Shown one piece after another: positions 9,805 to 22,257 of a stretch of DNA of 64,000 bases. The stretch's first letter is position 1, and each line of letters opens with the position of its first letter. The translations under genes and the position numbers were made by a program. The stretch comes from Elmis aenea (Eukaryota; Arthropoda; Insecta; Coleoptera; Elmidae): positions 63,712,966-63,776,965 of the forward strand of contig OX393576.1 of NCBI GenBank assembly GCA_947652605.1. Direction: 5' to 3'. The notes under the pieces are model-generated. The model was not told the origin of the DNA, ran no database searches, and saw only the letters and a program-made list of their open reading frames with translations.

Positions 9805-12487
9805 GATCGAAAATTAAGGGGGGTCTTTCATATAATAAGTTTTTTGAGTTACACCCAGTGGTGAGCTGTAGGGGGCTCGCGCGAGCCCTTTGTTAAATTA
9901 TTCCTTAATTTGCGAGCCCCTTGTTCTTCTTGTTAACCATTTTCTCAAGAAAAAATATATCTTAAAATCATTGTCATTACATACATTTGTAAAGCGACGA
10001 AGTCATGCCTATCCAGTGGCGGGACACCGGGAGAAATCCCGGTGGGCCGGTCGCTCTGGGGCCGCGATATATTTGCCCTAACTTCTAAAGTTAGTGCACT
10101 TGATGTTCAGTGTCCAAAATGTAGCTAAAAGACTGGCGCATCCAACGATGTAAAGAAAGTGCAATAAAACACATTTTGATATCATCCACGGCCGTCTGAA
10201 AAAGGTCTGGCAATATGCCGAGAGTTCGCTCGCAAAAATAAAAACATCTCGGTCTACAAAAAAATTCGTAACTCCGTTATTAGCCGGTCGAAAATTTTGA
10301 TTCGGTATTTAAAATGTAGCTAAAAGACTGGCGCATCCAACGATGTAAAGAAAGTGCAATAAAACACATTTTGATATCATCCACGGCCGTCTGAAAAAGG
10401 TCTGGCAATATGCCGAGAGTTCGCTCGCAAAAATAAAAACATCTCGGTCTACAGAAAAATTCGTAACTCCGTTATTAGCCGGTCGAAAATTTTGATTCGG
10501 TATTTAAAATGTAGCTAAAAGACTGGCGCATCCAACGATGTAAAGAAAGTGCAAATAAAACACATTTTGATATCATCCACGGCCGTCTGAAAAAGGTCCG
10601 GCAATATGCCGAGAGTTCGCTCGCAAAAATAAAAACATCTCGGTCTACAAAAAAATTCGTAACTCCGTTATTAGCCAGCCGAAAATTTTGATTCGGTGTT
10701 TAAAATGTAGCTAAAAGACTGGCGCATCCAACGATGTAAAGAAAGTGCAATAAAAGACATTTTGATATCGTCCACGGCCGTCTGAAAAAGGTCCGGCAAT
10801 ATGCCGAGAGTTCGCTCGCAAAAATAAAAACATCTCGGTCTACAAAAAAATTCGTAACTCCGTTATTAGCCAGCCGAAAATTTTGATTCGGTATTTAAAA
10901 TGTAGCTAAAAGACTGGCGCATCCAACGATGTAAAGAAAGTGCAAATAAAACACATTTTGATATCATCCACGGCCGTCTGAAAAAGGTCCGGCAATATGC
11001 CGAGAGTTCGCTCGCAAACATAAAAACATCTCGGTCTACAAAAAAATTCGTAACTCCGTTATTAGCCAGCCGAAAATTTTGATTCGGTATTTAAAATGTA
11101 GCTAAAAGACTGGCGCATCCAACGATGTAAAGAAAGTGCAATAAAACACATTTTGATATCATCCACGGCCGTCTGAAAAAGGTCCGGCAATATGCCGAGA
11201 GTTCGCTCGCAAAAATAAAAACATCTCGGTCTACAAAAAAATTCGTAACTCCGTTATTAGCCAGCCGAAAATTTTGATTCGGTATTTAAAATGTAGCTAA
11301 AAGACTGGCGCATCCAACGATGTAAAGAAAGTGCAAATAAAACACATTTTGATATCATCCACGGCCGTCTGAAAAAGGTCCGGCAATATGCCGAGAGTTC
11401 GCTCGCAAACATAAAAACATCTCGGTCTACAAAAAAATTCGTAACTCCGTTATTAGCCAGCCGAAAATTTTGATTCGGTATTTAAAATGTAGCTAAAAGA
11501 CTGGCGCATCCAACGATGTAAAGAAAGTGCAAATAAAACACATTTTGATATCATCCACGGCCGTCTGAAAAAGGTCCGGCAATATGCCGAGAGTTCGCTC
11601 GCAAACATAAAAACATCTCGGTCTACAAAAAAATTCGTAACTCCGTTATTAGCCAGCCGAAAATTTTGATTCGGTATTTAAAATGTAGCTAAAAGACTGG
11701 CGCATCCAACGATGTAAAGAAAGTGCAAATAAAACACATTTTGATATCATCCACGGCCGTCTGAAAAAGGTTCGGCAATATGCCGAGAGTTCGCTCGCAA
11801 AAATAAAAACATTTCGGTCTACAAAAAAATTCGTAACTCCGTTATTAGCGTCCGAAAATTTTGATTCGGTGTTCAAAATGTAGCTAAAAGACTGGCGCAT
11901 CCAACGATGTAAAGAAAGTGCAAATAAAACACTTTTTGATATCATCCACGGCCGTCTGAAAAAGGTCCTTTCAAAAGGTCATACTTGTGATACTTGTCAT
12001 ACTTGTGATCGCGTTGGCTATGAGATTGTGTAGGGAAAAAATCAAAGTTTGTTATAGTTTATAATCAAGGAAAACTGGAAAAAAAGAAAAGGTGCTCATA
12101 AAGAGAGAGAGAAAGGGCTAAAAGTACTTCACGAAGTTGCTAAAAAAAATTCAAGTTAAGTGATTTGTTTGCTTTAGCTTCTAAAGTTAGTGCACCTGAT
12201 GTTGGAAAATCATTGATCAAGAATAGCATTCATCAAATTCCTCTCCTGTGAAGGTGGGAGATGATTGAAAATATTACTATGGGAAACCTTTTAATAAGTG
12301 TAATACATCTACCAAATATCATTCTTCTACATTCATCCAAATTTGAGAAATAAAATAAAAGCCCAATTTAAGGGGAGTGTAACTCCGAAAGGAGAAAGGG
12401 AAAAAAATATATGAAAGACCCCCCTTAATTTTCGATAAGAAATCACCACCTGAATTTTTTCGCAATATTTATGAAACACCCTGTATA
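9805..12487. mobile_element. Composite element: hairpin MITE (family Q) split by hAT-like debris and a satellite array
   Basis: The outer parts, 9805-9856 and about 12240-12487, are the two ends of family Q, seen more intact at 16068-16983 and 58397-59190; the right end reads GAAACACCCTGTATAC. Inside are two hAT-like ends, CAGTGGTGAGCTG near 9857 and CAGTGGCGGGACACCGGG near 10016, and the 195-bp array. A sequence CTTCTAAAGTTAGTGCAC lies on both sides of the array, at about 10082 and 12179. The stretch 12080-12200 reads in plus like a decayed KRKGAH..KVLHEVAKK transposase start of the ZMYM1-like hAT type; that reading is weak. Confidence 0.55.
10113..11968. repeat. 195-196-bp satellite array, about 9.5 units
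   Basis: The marker GTAGCTAAAAGACTGG recurs at 10121, 10316, 10511, 10707, 10902, 11098, 11293, 11489, 11685 and 11880, so units are 195 or 196 bp. The one-base difference is mostly CAATAAAAC versus CAAATAAAAC. The last unit is cut off after CTGAAAAAGGTCC. Units are over 95% alike by eye. Variants (AAAAATAAA or AAACATAAA; GCCGGTCG or GCCAGCCG) are shared between neighbours, a sign of local unit exchange. The 98-residue open frame here is only the repeat read in frame. Confidence 0.95.
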
Positions 12488-14877
12488 CTACGATTTTGTA
12501 ATTCTTGTGAAAAATGGGAATAGTGCACCTTTTACAGTGAAACATTATTAAACTGCGTCTAATGCCATATTTTCAACATAGCTCTTAAATCGTTTAAAAT
12601 ATGGTTTGAAAATTCAAGAAAAAGGAGATGCGAACGTAATGGCAGTAATTTAGATGAAGTTAATTACATTTAGTTTTTAAAGTTACAAATATCGAAGTTA
12701 TTGATAAAGTTGGAAGTTTATTGTGCTAAAGCCAGCTGTCACAACACCTGGGGTAAATGATGGCAGTTGACACGCGACAGGAAATTATGGTATCTCGTCC
12801 TGAGGTCAAAGGCGGCACCAAACTATATTAGCATAATCTTTTTAAATAATATGAAGGAATAGAATACTTTCATGTTTTCATTTTAAAACAAATGTATAGG
12901 AACAATTTTCTCCATATCGGTTTTTTGATTAATTCTTTTTAAAATATTGCCAAGATTAAGTTATACATATAACGCGGTTTCAAAGTAATTTTTTATATAA
13001 ATGTTAATTGTCATCATTTCACGGAAGTATATAAAAACAGCCTTGTAAATAATTTTATAACGTACAGTGAAACGCGATTTCGAAAATTAAGTGTTGCATT
13101 AACAATGAAATCCAAAGGACTTCAACCTCTGTAGGTAACAATGAGAATAAAAAAGATTCTATTGTTACGTAATAAAATTATTTGACGAATTTATTCCATA
13201 CAATCAAAAAAAGTTTGCCATGATTGTATACACATTTTAACACAAATGATGATGTCATAATGCTTGTACTTGACATACAAAACTGATGAAGGAATGATGT
13301 CAATAAAAGTTAACTAAAAATAGAGGTGAATATAAACGATTGCATTAGAACTATCATCTTATATTTATAGTAGTGTGGTAAATTTAAAATATATTTAAAT
13401 ATTTGTTTATTAATGTTGAAGCATATTTTTTAATTGAAATTTTATTGTTTTATCCAACGTCCACAAACTTTTTGCTAAAAATTTACAAATAAATTGAGTT
13501 AATATTTTTGATTAAAAACCCCTCGTAGTAAAGCTAGACCAGTTTTCTAATTCTAACAGCTAATGACGAAAAGTTTTTACAAGATATTCTTCATCAAAAA
13601 TTAAAAGCGATTTTAGTGTTTACCTGTTCATATTTGTTTGATTTATTATTTACTTCTTTCACATGTTTTAAAATATACTCAAATTACTTGTTGTGGCTAG
13701 AAAATTAATTTCCAATTCCAACCCTAGGATTCTAGTATTAAAAATGAACATGCCAATGAGTATGTTTTGAAAATTATAAGAGGAGTGCACATATATGATT
13801 AATCTATTCCTGTGAATCCATGTTTTGGATTACAGATAATTGGGAATGTGGTCTATTATAAAATTAATTTAGCAATTGTTAAATGTAATCACCATAGCTT
13901 TTGTTAAAATGAAGACATTTATTGATATTAGGGATTCAATGTATGATGTGAAATTAATAATAAAATTAGTTGAAATTTTGCCACCTTCTTCATTTAGTTG
14001 AGTTAGTATAGTTGCCAGCTTTATCTGTATAAATAAATTTTTAAAAACGCAGTTAAACGAAACTGTGCAAAATTTTCGAAAACAAGTAACGAAGCTGGGC
14101 AAATATTTTGATTTTGCATTGGCAATGAAAAGAAAAATGCTTGTATACGTAAGTACATATGGATGTGGGCTTCAAAGCCCATGGCATTCAGTTGCTCTTA
14201 GGTTTTGTTTGGGTCTGACGAGGGGTCAGGTAAGTTAGTGGGGACAGAGGTATGCTAACCGTTCACGATTGACTCGACTGGAGGCCTGGAATTCGTAGCG
14301 TATTTCATATTTAGAAGCGTTGTAGAACGCGCACCACTATTTTCTAAATAAAATATTGTTTACTTTTTTAAAATATCGTTAACTTTCTCCAAAAATAACA
14401 ATTCGTGCGTAGATGTTTCAACAATAGTACAAACTCAGTTTTTGTGTTGTGTTGAGTGTAAACTTGGATGGTTTAATGTTGTATGTGAAGAATTTTACAT
14501 AACATCAAAATACATTGTGTGTGCCCTAGTGTCTTCAAAACATCTCTTTTATTTTTCCATTCCTGATTGGTGAAGAATTACATTTGCGATTTTTTTTTGT
14601 TTGTTTGAAGTTAATACGCGAACATATACAAATAAGCCAAAATATTCAAGTCCACGGATGGCAGAAACCAAGTTTGCTTAATTTTTCGAATTGAAATCTT
14701 TTAGCTATTGTAACTATCGTCACAATATTCTTCTTGTACTATAAAAAACGACATTCCTGTCAAGTTGAAAATATGTTATTGCCTAAGGCAGGAGTGAAGA
14801 AATATTTCTATCAAGTTTGAACCAATACCAGGCTCTACCATCTAACATTCACTAAAAAAATTAAAGAAGTGGCCAAG
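12488..14877. other. Repeat-poor AT-rich DNA with two GC-richer islands
   Basis: Mostly AT-rich with no element ends. Two islands are less AT-rich. One is 12725-12835, containing GTTGACACGCGACAGG. The other is 14160-14310, with a good donor-like CAGGTAAGTTAGTGG near 14229, which could be a 5' untranslated exon or promoter of the plus-strand gene whose first coding exon may be at 14878. Neither has a convincing open frame. Confidence 0.3.
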
Positions 14878-14973
14878 ATGAAATACAACACAATTAGTAC
14901 GAGTGGCCTGTCCAACGAAGGAAAAAAGTCAACGCTTACCATATACACTGATCCAAACTTCGCACGTGACAAA
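14878..14973 (+). CDS. Candidate first coding exon of the plus-strand coiled-coil gene
   Basis: ATG in a good context (GCCAAGATGA) opens 32 codons, reading MKYNTISTSGLSNEGKKS and TLTIYTDPNFARDK, then a donor GTATGT at 14974. The frame is closed upstream by a TGA. Codon-like composition stands out from the AT-rich surroundings. The exon ends in phase 0, and the large exon at 29684 starts in phase 0 right after an acceptor, so they can be joined without a shift across a 14.7-kb intron. The link is inference; another unseen exon could lie between, or the exon could belong to a different transcript. Confidence 0.45.
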
Positions 14974-16013
14974 GTATGTACATATATGTATTAAAATGAC
15001 TTTAATATATTAGTCACAATGTTAATTAAAGACAATATTACCATAGTTTTTGAGATACTTTACGTTTACTTGTTGTAAACATGCAAATTTATTCAGTGGT
15101 TTAATAATTACATTCAAATGATTGCCGCATCTTTTATTATTGTTTTTTCAACATATTATTGAAGAATCGCCAGTTTGGTCGTGAAGTTGTGCAATAATTA
15201 CTTACTTAAGCAAATTAATACGTAAAACTAAAAAGATTCATGCACTGATGTTACATAAACTCTATTATTTCATCCTCAAAGTAATTAAATTATTGCGCAA
15301 AAATATTATGTAACTGTATAGAAACTTTATGAAGACGAAATATAGGGCGACAGAAAAGTTATTCAACACAATGCTTTATACTATTAATTTATCAGTTTCC
15401 AGAAACCCAGTTTTTACACGACTGATAACATATCAGTTTTTACCATTTCCTGAAATGTGAGGTATGCTATTCCTTGAAAAACCTTAATACGAAAATTCGA
15501 AGCTTAAATTCACTGACAATATAAGAAATTAAGAAAAGAACTACCAAAACTAGTAAATTTTTGCAAGTTCTGTGCTTTTGTAACTGCAGGTTTGGGGAAA
15601 AACTTCTACAACCAAAATTTTTTGATTGGTTCAGTTTTTTATTCATCACAAATTTTCGAAAATGTTTTTCTTTAATTCCCAGAAAAATCATTCAATTGTT
15701 TTTCGGTAATATAAAACGTTTTAAACAACGTACGAATTGTTCGCTGTAAATATATTTTAAATCGCGACAGCACATTTGATTCTTCGTGTAAATAAGTGAT
15801 AAGGAAATATTTTGAAATATTTTTTTGATTATCAGTGACAATGCACGCGTTGTCTTTTTGTAAACAATGTGCTGATGTTGCGATTTGCTTTTAAAAACGG
15901 AGGTAAACGTACTTGTGACATACGACTTCCGCAATTATAGTTCTTGCGGTATATAATTATTGTTGGATGAATATAAAACACATTTTAATATTTAGAAGTA
16001 AACATATTTTAGA
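14974..16013. other. AT-rich intergenic or intronic DNA
   Basis: No element ends, RNA genes or coding islands recognised. The overlapping short frames on both strands at 15467-15934 have no domain or splice support. Confidence 0.4.
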
Positions 16014-16983
16014 CAGGGCCGGTTTTACGATTAGGCGAGTCTAGGCAATTGCCTAGGGGCGCCAGATTACCTCATTGCGAAAAACTTCGATAGGTAATTC
16101 CTATCATATCGGATATTAAGGTCTTTTTTATAGAATATTTTCCGAAAAAGTCTTCTTTAGGAGTAACACTTCCTAAAGGAAACGGTTAAAGTAAGTTTTC
16201 ATTTTATTTCTCCAATTTGGAGAAATGTAGGAGAATGACATTTGGTAAATGTTTTTTACTTATTAAAAGATTTCCCATAGTAAGAATTTCAATCATCTCC
16301 CACCTTTACAAGGGACTGAAAGAAAAGCCCTGTTGTTTTTTTTATAAAAACTTTTTGGAGGGTTAAAATTGTGCTTTTTTTTTTTAACCTTGATTTATTT
16401 AGAAACTTTTATTCCTTAATTGATTTCATAAGACCTAGACTTTTTGAGTGAAAATAAAATAAGTGAACATGTCCAACCAAATAAACACAAAAACAACTGT
16501 CACTTTTACTCAATATGTACGAACCATGGTAACCAACAAAATGAATCATTTTGTATTGGAAATTGATGATGCTTGTTCACTTATTTTATTTTTACTCAAA
16601 AACTGAAGGAAAAAATTAAAGAATTAAGAAAGGTTTGAAATAACTTAAGCGTTAAAAAAAATTAAATTGGAAATATTTCTACCCTCCAAAAATTCTAGTA
16701 AGAAAACCATCAGGGCTCGTACTTTAAAGCCCCTTGTGAGATGATTGAAAATATTACTGTGGAAAACCTTTTAATCAGTCAAAAACATCTATCAAAAGTC
16801 ATTCTCCAAATTTGAGAAATAAAATGAAAACCTTTTTCCACCGTTCCCCTTTATGGGGGTGTAAATCCAAAAGACGTTTTAGGAAAAAAAATGAAAGCTA
16901 ATTGCTTATCAAGGGTTAAGGGGGGTTAACCTTTGATAAGGAATTACCTCCCAAAGTTTTTAACAATTTTTTTGAATCGCCCT
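16014..16983. mobile_element. hAT-like left end followed by hairpin MITE (family Q)
   Basis: CAGGGCCGG at 16014 with a CCTAGGGGCGCC segment resembles hAT termini, but I find no right partner. From about 16068 to 16983 lies a family Q hairpin MITE. The left arm has GGTAATTCCTATC and CATCTCCCACC. The right arm has the inverted GAGATGATTGAAAAT and GATAAGGAATTACC, ending GCCCTGTATA. The arms meet near 16530 at ACCATGGTAACC. Confidence 0.6.
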
Positions 16984-17015
16984 GTATATAGCCACATACG
17001 CACATTAAGACAATA

Positions 17016-17640
17016 CAGGGTGTCCCAGATTACATTTCCAGGATGGGGATCTCGCTTATTATAAGAGATTCAAGTTTGTTTAAATTAGATGAATTATTCC
17101 TTAGTATGAGAGGAGCCACAATCAATTTTTAAAAGTAAAAAATTCCTCGTGCTTCAGATGTTATAGCAAAAAATATGAAAATGTCGAATTTCTTTTTTCT
17201 TTCATAACTTAATCATTAGAACAATTTTATTTGTATTTTCTTGAGGCACTTTTTAATGGAGAATGTAACTTTTATTTGAGATTTTTTTTAACACCTACTT
17301 TTTTATGTAAAATGTAACCGTTATAAAAAAAAATAACACCATTTTCGAGATATTACCCCTAATTTCATTTTTCCTTATGGGCTGCGAAGTTGGCTATGGA
17401 ATAATTAAATGTGCTTTTTTCTCTCTCTTAAGTAAGATATTATTTGCTATAAGTATCTATTTTTAAAAATAAGTCACAAAATGAAAAAAAATCGTATTTT
17501 ACCCATCACTTATCAAGCTATCTATGAAAATAAAAACAAAAAACAACTAATTAAATGTCAAATGGTTGTTACTATTTGTGTGGTATCATTTATTAGGATT
17601 TTATTTTATTATTTTCATTTTGTGCCTTATTTACATCTTT
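17016..17640. mobile_element. Partial TA-type element (family R), left part
   Basis: It begins TA-CAGGGTGTCCCAGATTACA and shares long blocks with the complete copy at 27811-29066, such as CCCATCACTTATCAAGCTAT and AAAAATATGAAAATGTCGA. The right end is missing, so it is truncated near 17640. It has no intact coding region; the 63-residue frame at 17481 lies in this repeat. Confidence 0.65.
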
Positions 17641-19756
17641 ACTCTTACTCTCTTAAACTGTCTGCCGACTAAAAGTCTGTAGTGTGCGGTGACCCTTAAG
17701 GATCGTTTTTAAAAAAAAATCTAAACCAGTTTCAAGACTCGCGCTTTTTTTTTAAATCAGAAGACAATTTTTTTATTTTAAACAATCTACTGAAGAGACG
17801 AGACTCTCGAAACGACATAATTTTCAAGAAGCGATTCTGCATTAAAATTATGGATGTTTTAATGAAACTTACAAATATAGGTATCTACTAGTATAAATTA
17901 ATTTGAAAGTTATCATCATTATGTCTTTGTCATAACCTTAGTAAAATTACAACGTAGGTAATTTAAACAAGCATAACATGATAACAGCTATTTGTCATCT
18001 ATTTATCACCGAGAAAGTTTGTTGATTTGATTGTGTTGTAAATATTATTTGTGCTGTTTGCTAGTAGCTAAAACGTATTCCATTTGTTACACCATTGATA
18101 ATGACGGGTTTTTAAAATCTAATGATCTCTGAAGATTCAAATTCAATTTTAAAATTCACGATACATATCTGTCTGTATGTGCACACAAAAGCATTAAATC
18201 TTGTTCCACTACACACAGTATTAGAAAATAATCCGTTATAAGATTTGTTAAACACATGAATTTGTTTGTTTACATTTTGGATTTAAATTGTGCATGTTGT
18301 GGTCGAAGCTAACGACATTATTACCTAAACGTAAACATAATTTCGAAAATATTTTCGCCAGGAACATAATGGAAACACCTTTTGGTATTTAAAGTAATAT
18401 TAGTTATCTATTCAGCACATTTTACATCACTGCATAGATAAATACTGCTTAGTTGTTTTTATGAATCCTTTTGTAACTGCACGTCAAACGTAAAATTAGT
18501 GCCAAGGATTGTGAAATTTTAGAACAGTGACACTTAATATATGTATGTTTATGCTTGAAAATAATTCACCAGTTCGTATGTAAAGAAAATATCCTGTTTT
18601 TTGTATGCACGATTTAATATTTATTGCAGCTTAATTCACAAAATTTTTGAGATCTCTATGAAAATCATACTTAATATCCTCTATAGTCTATTAGATTCCT
18701 AATCAATCAAACGTTTTACTTTTAATACGTTATGTTATGAATTGTAAAATCCGTTGGCCATAGTGTACAAGAAGTACTGAATAACTAGAACACTTTTTAT
18801 GTCGAAATTATCAAACAAATTTTTATGTAAAAGGAACAGTGACACTAATTTCTGTTTAATTAATCTTAATAACCCGTATAGCGTGGTAATGTCACAAGTT
18901 CCATTGGTTAATAAGCTAATAGACTTGTTTATTCTACTTACACTTTTAAACATCTGCTTTCTTGTCCAACATTTAATGTTAAGTCTTAAGTGTAAGTTTA
19001 ATTGAGAGTGTGAAGTGTTCCGTTAAAGAATGTTCCATTCTTTTGTCTAGGGAAAATATTAACGCACTTATAGACTGACATGACTGCTTCTTCTTTGCTT
19101 AGAAAATATTACGTGAAATGCTATTAAGACTGTGAGCTTTAATTAATAGATGTACGATTGCACTGGATATTTTTTAATGAGAGTTTTACAAGTATCTTTT
19201 ATCCGAAAATGCAACGATGAAAAAGCAGTTTAATTTAACGCCTCTCAAAAGTTGATTTGATAAATCGATTGGTCCTAATAACGAGTGATTACAATAAGCG
19301 GCGCTTACTGTAGTGTGAACGAAGACCCAAAAACCTTACATCAAAAATGCAATGCCATGTTAATATATCAGCACAAGAGGGTAGCTATACTAAACACGGG
19401 CGAGTGCACCTTGACGGCAGTTTGACTAAAGCTAATCTACCCCTTGTGTGAAGCGTATAACTTGAGGGAAATCTTCAGAAGCGGACTGGCCCAATAGGTT
19501 TAGTAAAAATTAACTGATTTACCTGTACAGCACTGTCGTTGGGCGTTAATTTAAGACATAATTTTACAAAAAAGATTATTTTTGACAAAATAAATTTAAT
19601 GCATTCGTTATTTTACAATTTTTTGGCGTTTTGAAAAGACAGTGTAACAATATTATGGTTTAGGAAAGTCAATTAAGTGTCACAAAAAAAAAATTAACGA
19701 ACATTACTCTAAAAGTGCGTTATTATGAGGTATTTAGACAATTTTAAAAGAATGAT
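17641..19756. other. AT-rich DNA with one GC-richer island at 19280-19500
   Basis: No element ends and no splice-supported exons. The island at about 19300-19490 (GCAAAATTTTT-poor, with GGGCGAGTGCACC and GAAGCGGACTGGCCC) is distinct in composition. It has stops in all frames I checked, so it may be regulatory or an old transposon piece. Confidence 0.3.
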
Positions 19757-20132
19757 GGGTAGTTCACACGGTGACTTTTAAAGTCGTGACTTTAAAAGTC
19801 ACCGTGTGAACGACCCAAATTAAAAGTCGCGACTTTAAAATAAAAATGGCCGCTCTTGTAATTGCAGCATCGAGTGTAGTAGAGCAACTAATTATTTTGA
19901 AGTTGCTATTTGTTGATAATATTCTAAAATCGTTGGAACATCTATTGGGGACATGATAAATTGGAAATCGATGACAAACAAATGTATATTAGGTTAGCTT
20001 AACCTAACTTATTTGTCTGTTATGTCAAAATATAAAAATATGGTAGGCTTACGTCAAATGCCGAACTGTCAAATCGAAGTCGCGACTTTTTAGTTCACAC
20101 GGTGACTTTAAAAGTCACCGTGTGAACTACCC
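19757..20132. mobile_element. 376-bp MITE with doubly palindromic ends
   Basis: It begins GGGTAGTTCACACGG and ends CCGTGTGAACTACCC. Each end is itself a hairpin: the left has GGTGACTTTTAAAGTC followed by its own inverse, and the right does the same. GTCGCGACTTT occurs on both sides of the core. No clear target duplication, so the superfamily is unknown. Confidence 0.75.
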
Positions 20133-20160
20133 ATTACTCATCTAACTATATAACACGAAG

Positions 20161-21005
20161 CAGGGCCGCCGTTAGGTATGGGCAATTTAAGCCTGCGCCC
20201 GGGGCCCCGCGCTACCAGGCGCCCGCATTTTGAAACGAAATGGATAAAATTTAACCTCCCCTACTTAAATATTTTATTCACAGGGTGGTCCACTTTTTTG
20301 CAGCAGGACTTTAGCAGTCGATACAAAAACTCATTTTAAAGCGAATATTCCATATCAACATGGGTCCATAAACGCTTCATTTTAAAGATACAGGGTGTTG
20401 AAATTTTCGAAAAAATATCGATAATTTGCAACTTTCTGCTTATCGCGATATTTTTAGATCGCACATGAGCAAATTTTTAACGAGAATAGTGAAATAAATC
20501 TAATTTCCCGTCAAACAGTGGCAGATGCGAAGAAAAGTCAAGAGACACTTTTTGTTTAAAATAAAATGCTTTGCCCTAAATCCAGTTCCAGTTTAATTTT
20601 GAACAGGGCCGTACTAGTTTTTTATAAAAGTTATTTAAACTAAACCCTTACAACTCCGCCACTGGTTGCTTGTGGGGATTGACATTCTCACCGAATGTGG
20701 TCATCTGTAAGATGGTGCTGTATACCAAATGTGGTTTAAATATATGTACCTACTGGTTGGGAAACGGTTAAAAATTATCGATATTTTATCGAAATTTTCA
20801 ACACCCTGTATATTTAAAATGACTGTTAAGGTCCTCCTTCAAAAAAGTGGACCACCCTGTATAACAAAACCATTCTCCTTCAACATGAAGGTTTTATGAT
20901 ACTTTGGAATAAAAAAAAATAAATGAAAAAATTGTTGCAACTAAGTATAGGAAGTATAAAAAGGCCAACCTTGCTTGTTGATCAAATATTTTAATTCCGG
21001 CCCTG
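20161..21005. mobile_element. hAT-like element interrupted by a TA-type MITE
   Basis: The left end CAGGGCCGCCGTTAGG and the right end AATTCCGGCCCTG form hAT-like inverted termini. No matching 8-bp duplication is visible, so the ends may have decayed. A separate element at 20281-20859 sits inside. Confidence 0.45.
20281..20859. mobile_element. TA-type MITE (CAGGGTGGTCCAC ends)
   Basis: It starts CAGGGTGGTCCACTTTTTTG and ends with the inverted CAAAAAAGTGGACCACCCTG. Internal TTTTTCGAAAATTTCAAC-like blocks are also inverted (ATCGATA near 20420 and 20780). Non-coding, 579 bp. The left flank is CA rather than TA; the right is TA. Confidence 0.75.
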
Positions 21006-22253
21006 TTTAAACTCATTTCAATTACAGCTGTATATTACACTCGTTCGTTATTATTATAAAAACATCATAATTCAGTGATGCAATTGAATGTAATCCATAG
21101 ATGCGAGTAATATTAGAAATTTCGTTGGTAATTCTCACGAAGTCATGCGCAATTCATAATTAAATCTTTTAATTATCGCTAAAGGCACGGATTGTTGTAC
21201 AAAAACGAAAGTTTGTAACTTTTTTAAGGCACGGAAATTTTATTAGCAGATCAGTAATTCTAGCAGAAGTTAAATGCAACAAAAAATCGTTGGAATATGT
21301 CGTTGCGCTGAGGTTAATTTGGGATCTCGATTACCAAATTTAAGCGAGATATATTTTGATAATGAATTTTTATGATCACAATGAACTTTTTGTGCTTTTT
21401 TAAACCTTCAAATCTATGATTACTCGCACTAAAGCAAATTTTTGATTGTTTGTATACCAAACTTTTAATTAAAAACGTAGTGACTTTAACGATAGGTCAG
21501 AATAGATACCCTTTGATGGAATATACATTAAATACATTACATTACAACATTATATTTTTCTATTAAGACAACATTTTGATTTGCTAAGTATATTTATTTA
21601 AAGTTTACTTGTTTAATGAGTCGTTTGAGTATAGAGATTTGAACGGTAGGTCAGAAGATACTCCCTTGATGGAATGTACAACATAGTATTTGGATTGTTA
21701 TTGTAGCAATGTTAAATTACCATATAATAAAACAAGCGATTGTAAAATGTAGCTACTATTAGACAGTATATTTTGTTTTGCAATAGTGACGTATTTAGGT
21801 TACACTGTTCAAGGTTTCCGTTATCGAATAACGTGTATAGAAGCAAAATGCCAAAGCGTAAGATATTAAGAATATACCTATAAACTTCATGATATATTAT
21901 AAAGAGTTCAAGAAAATAAAATCACAGTAATTATAGATTTTAATAAACAAAATATATTAAATATTCAAAGATTTTTAGACATTTCGTGTTTTTAAGGTAC
22001 AAAAATATACACAATCAACAAATAAACGTAATTATTTTTGTCAGTTAAAACAACAGAATGACAGTTTGTTTTACCAGGTATATTATTAATGACATAAGCC
22101 TACTAGGTGCCAGAAAAAAATTAAATATGAAAAACTACCTAATTTTTGCTATACTGTAAGAAAAATGAATAAATCGACCCCACATGATGTATGTTATTGG
22201 AATGGGGAAAAAATCCTCTTTCTCGTGATGCCACAGCCAACTATGGGTTCCAT
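21006..22253. other. AT-rich DNA, nothing recognised
   Basis: A phrase ATAGGTCAGAATAGATACCC...TTGATGGAAT near 21494 recurs diverged near 21650 as GTAGGTCAGAAGATACTCCC, a small tandem duplication of about 155 bp. Nothing else found. Confidence 0.4.
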
Positions 22254-22257
22254 TTAA

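Noticed and set aside
11649..11945. 98-residue open frame with internal repetition
   Set aside because: It is the 195-bp satellite read in frame; the repetition mirrors the array.
10113..11968. Regular repeats resembling a CRISPR array or a ribozyme-bearing satellite
   Set aside because: Units are contiguous without unique spacers, in animal DNA. I looked for a hammerhead core (CTGATGA and GAAA) and did not find it.
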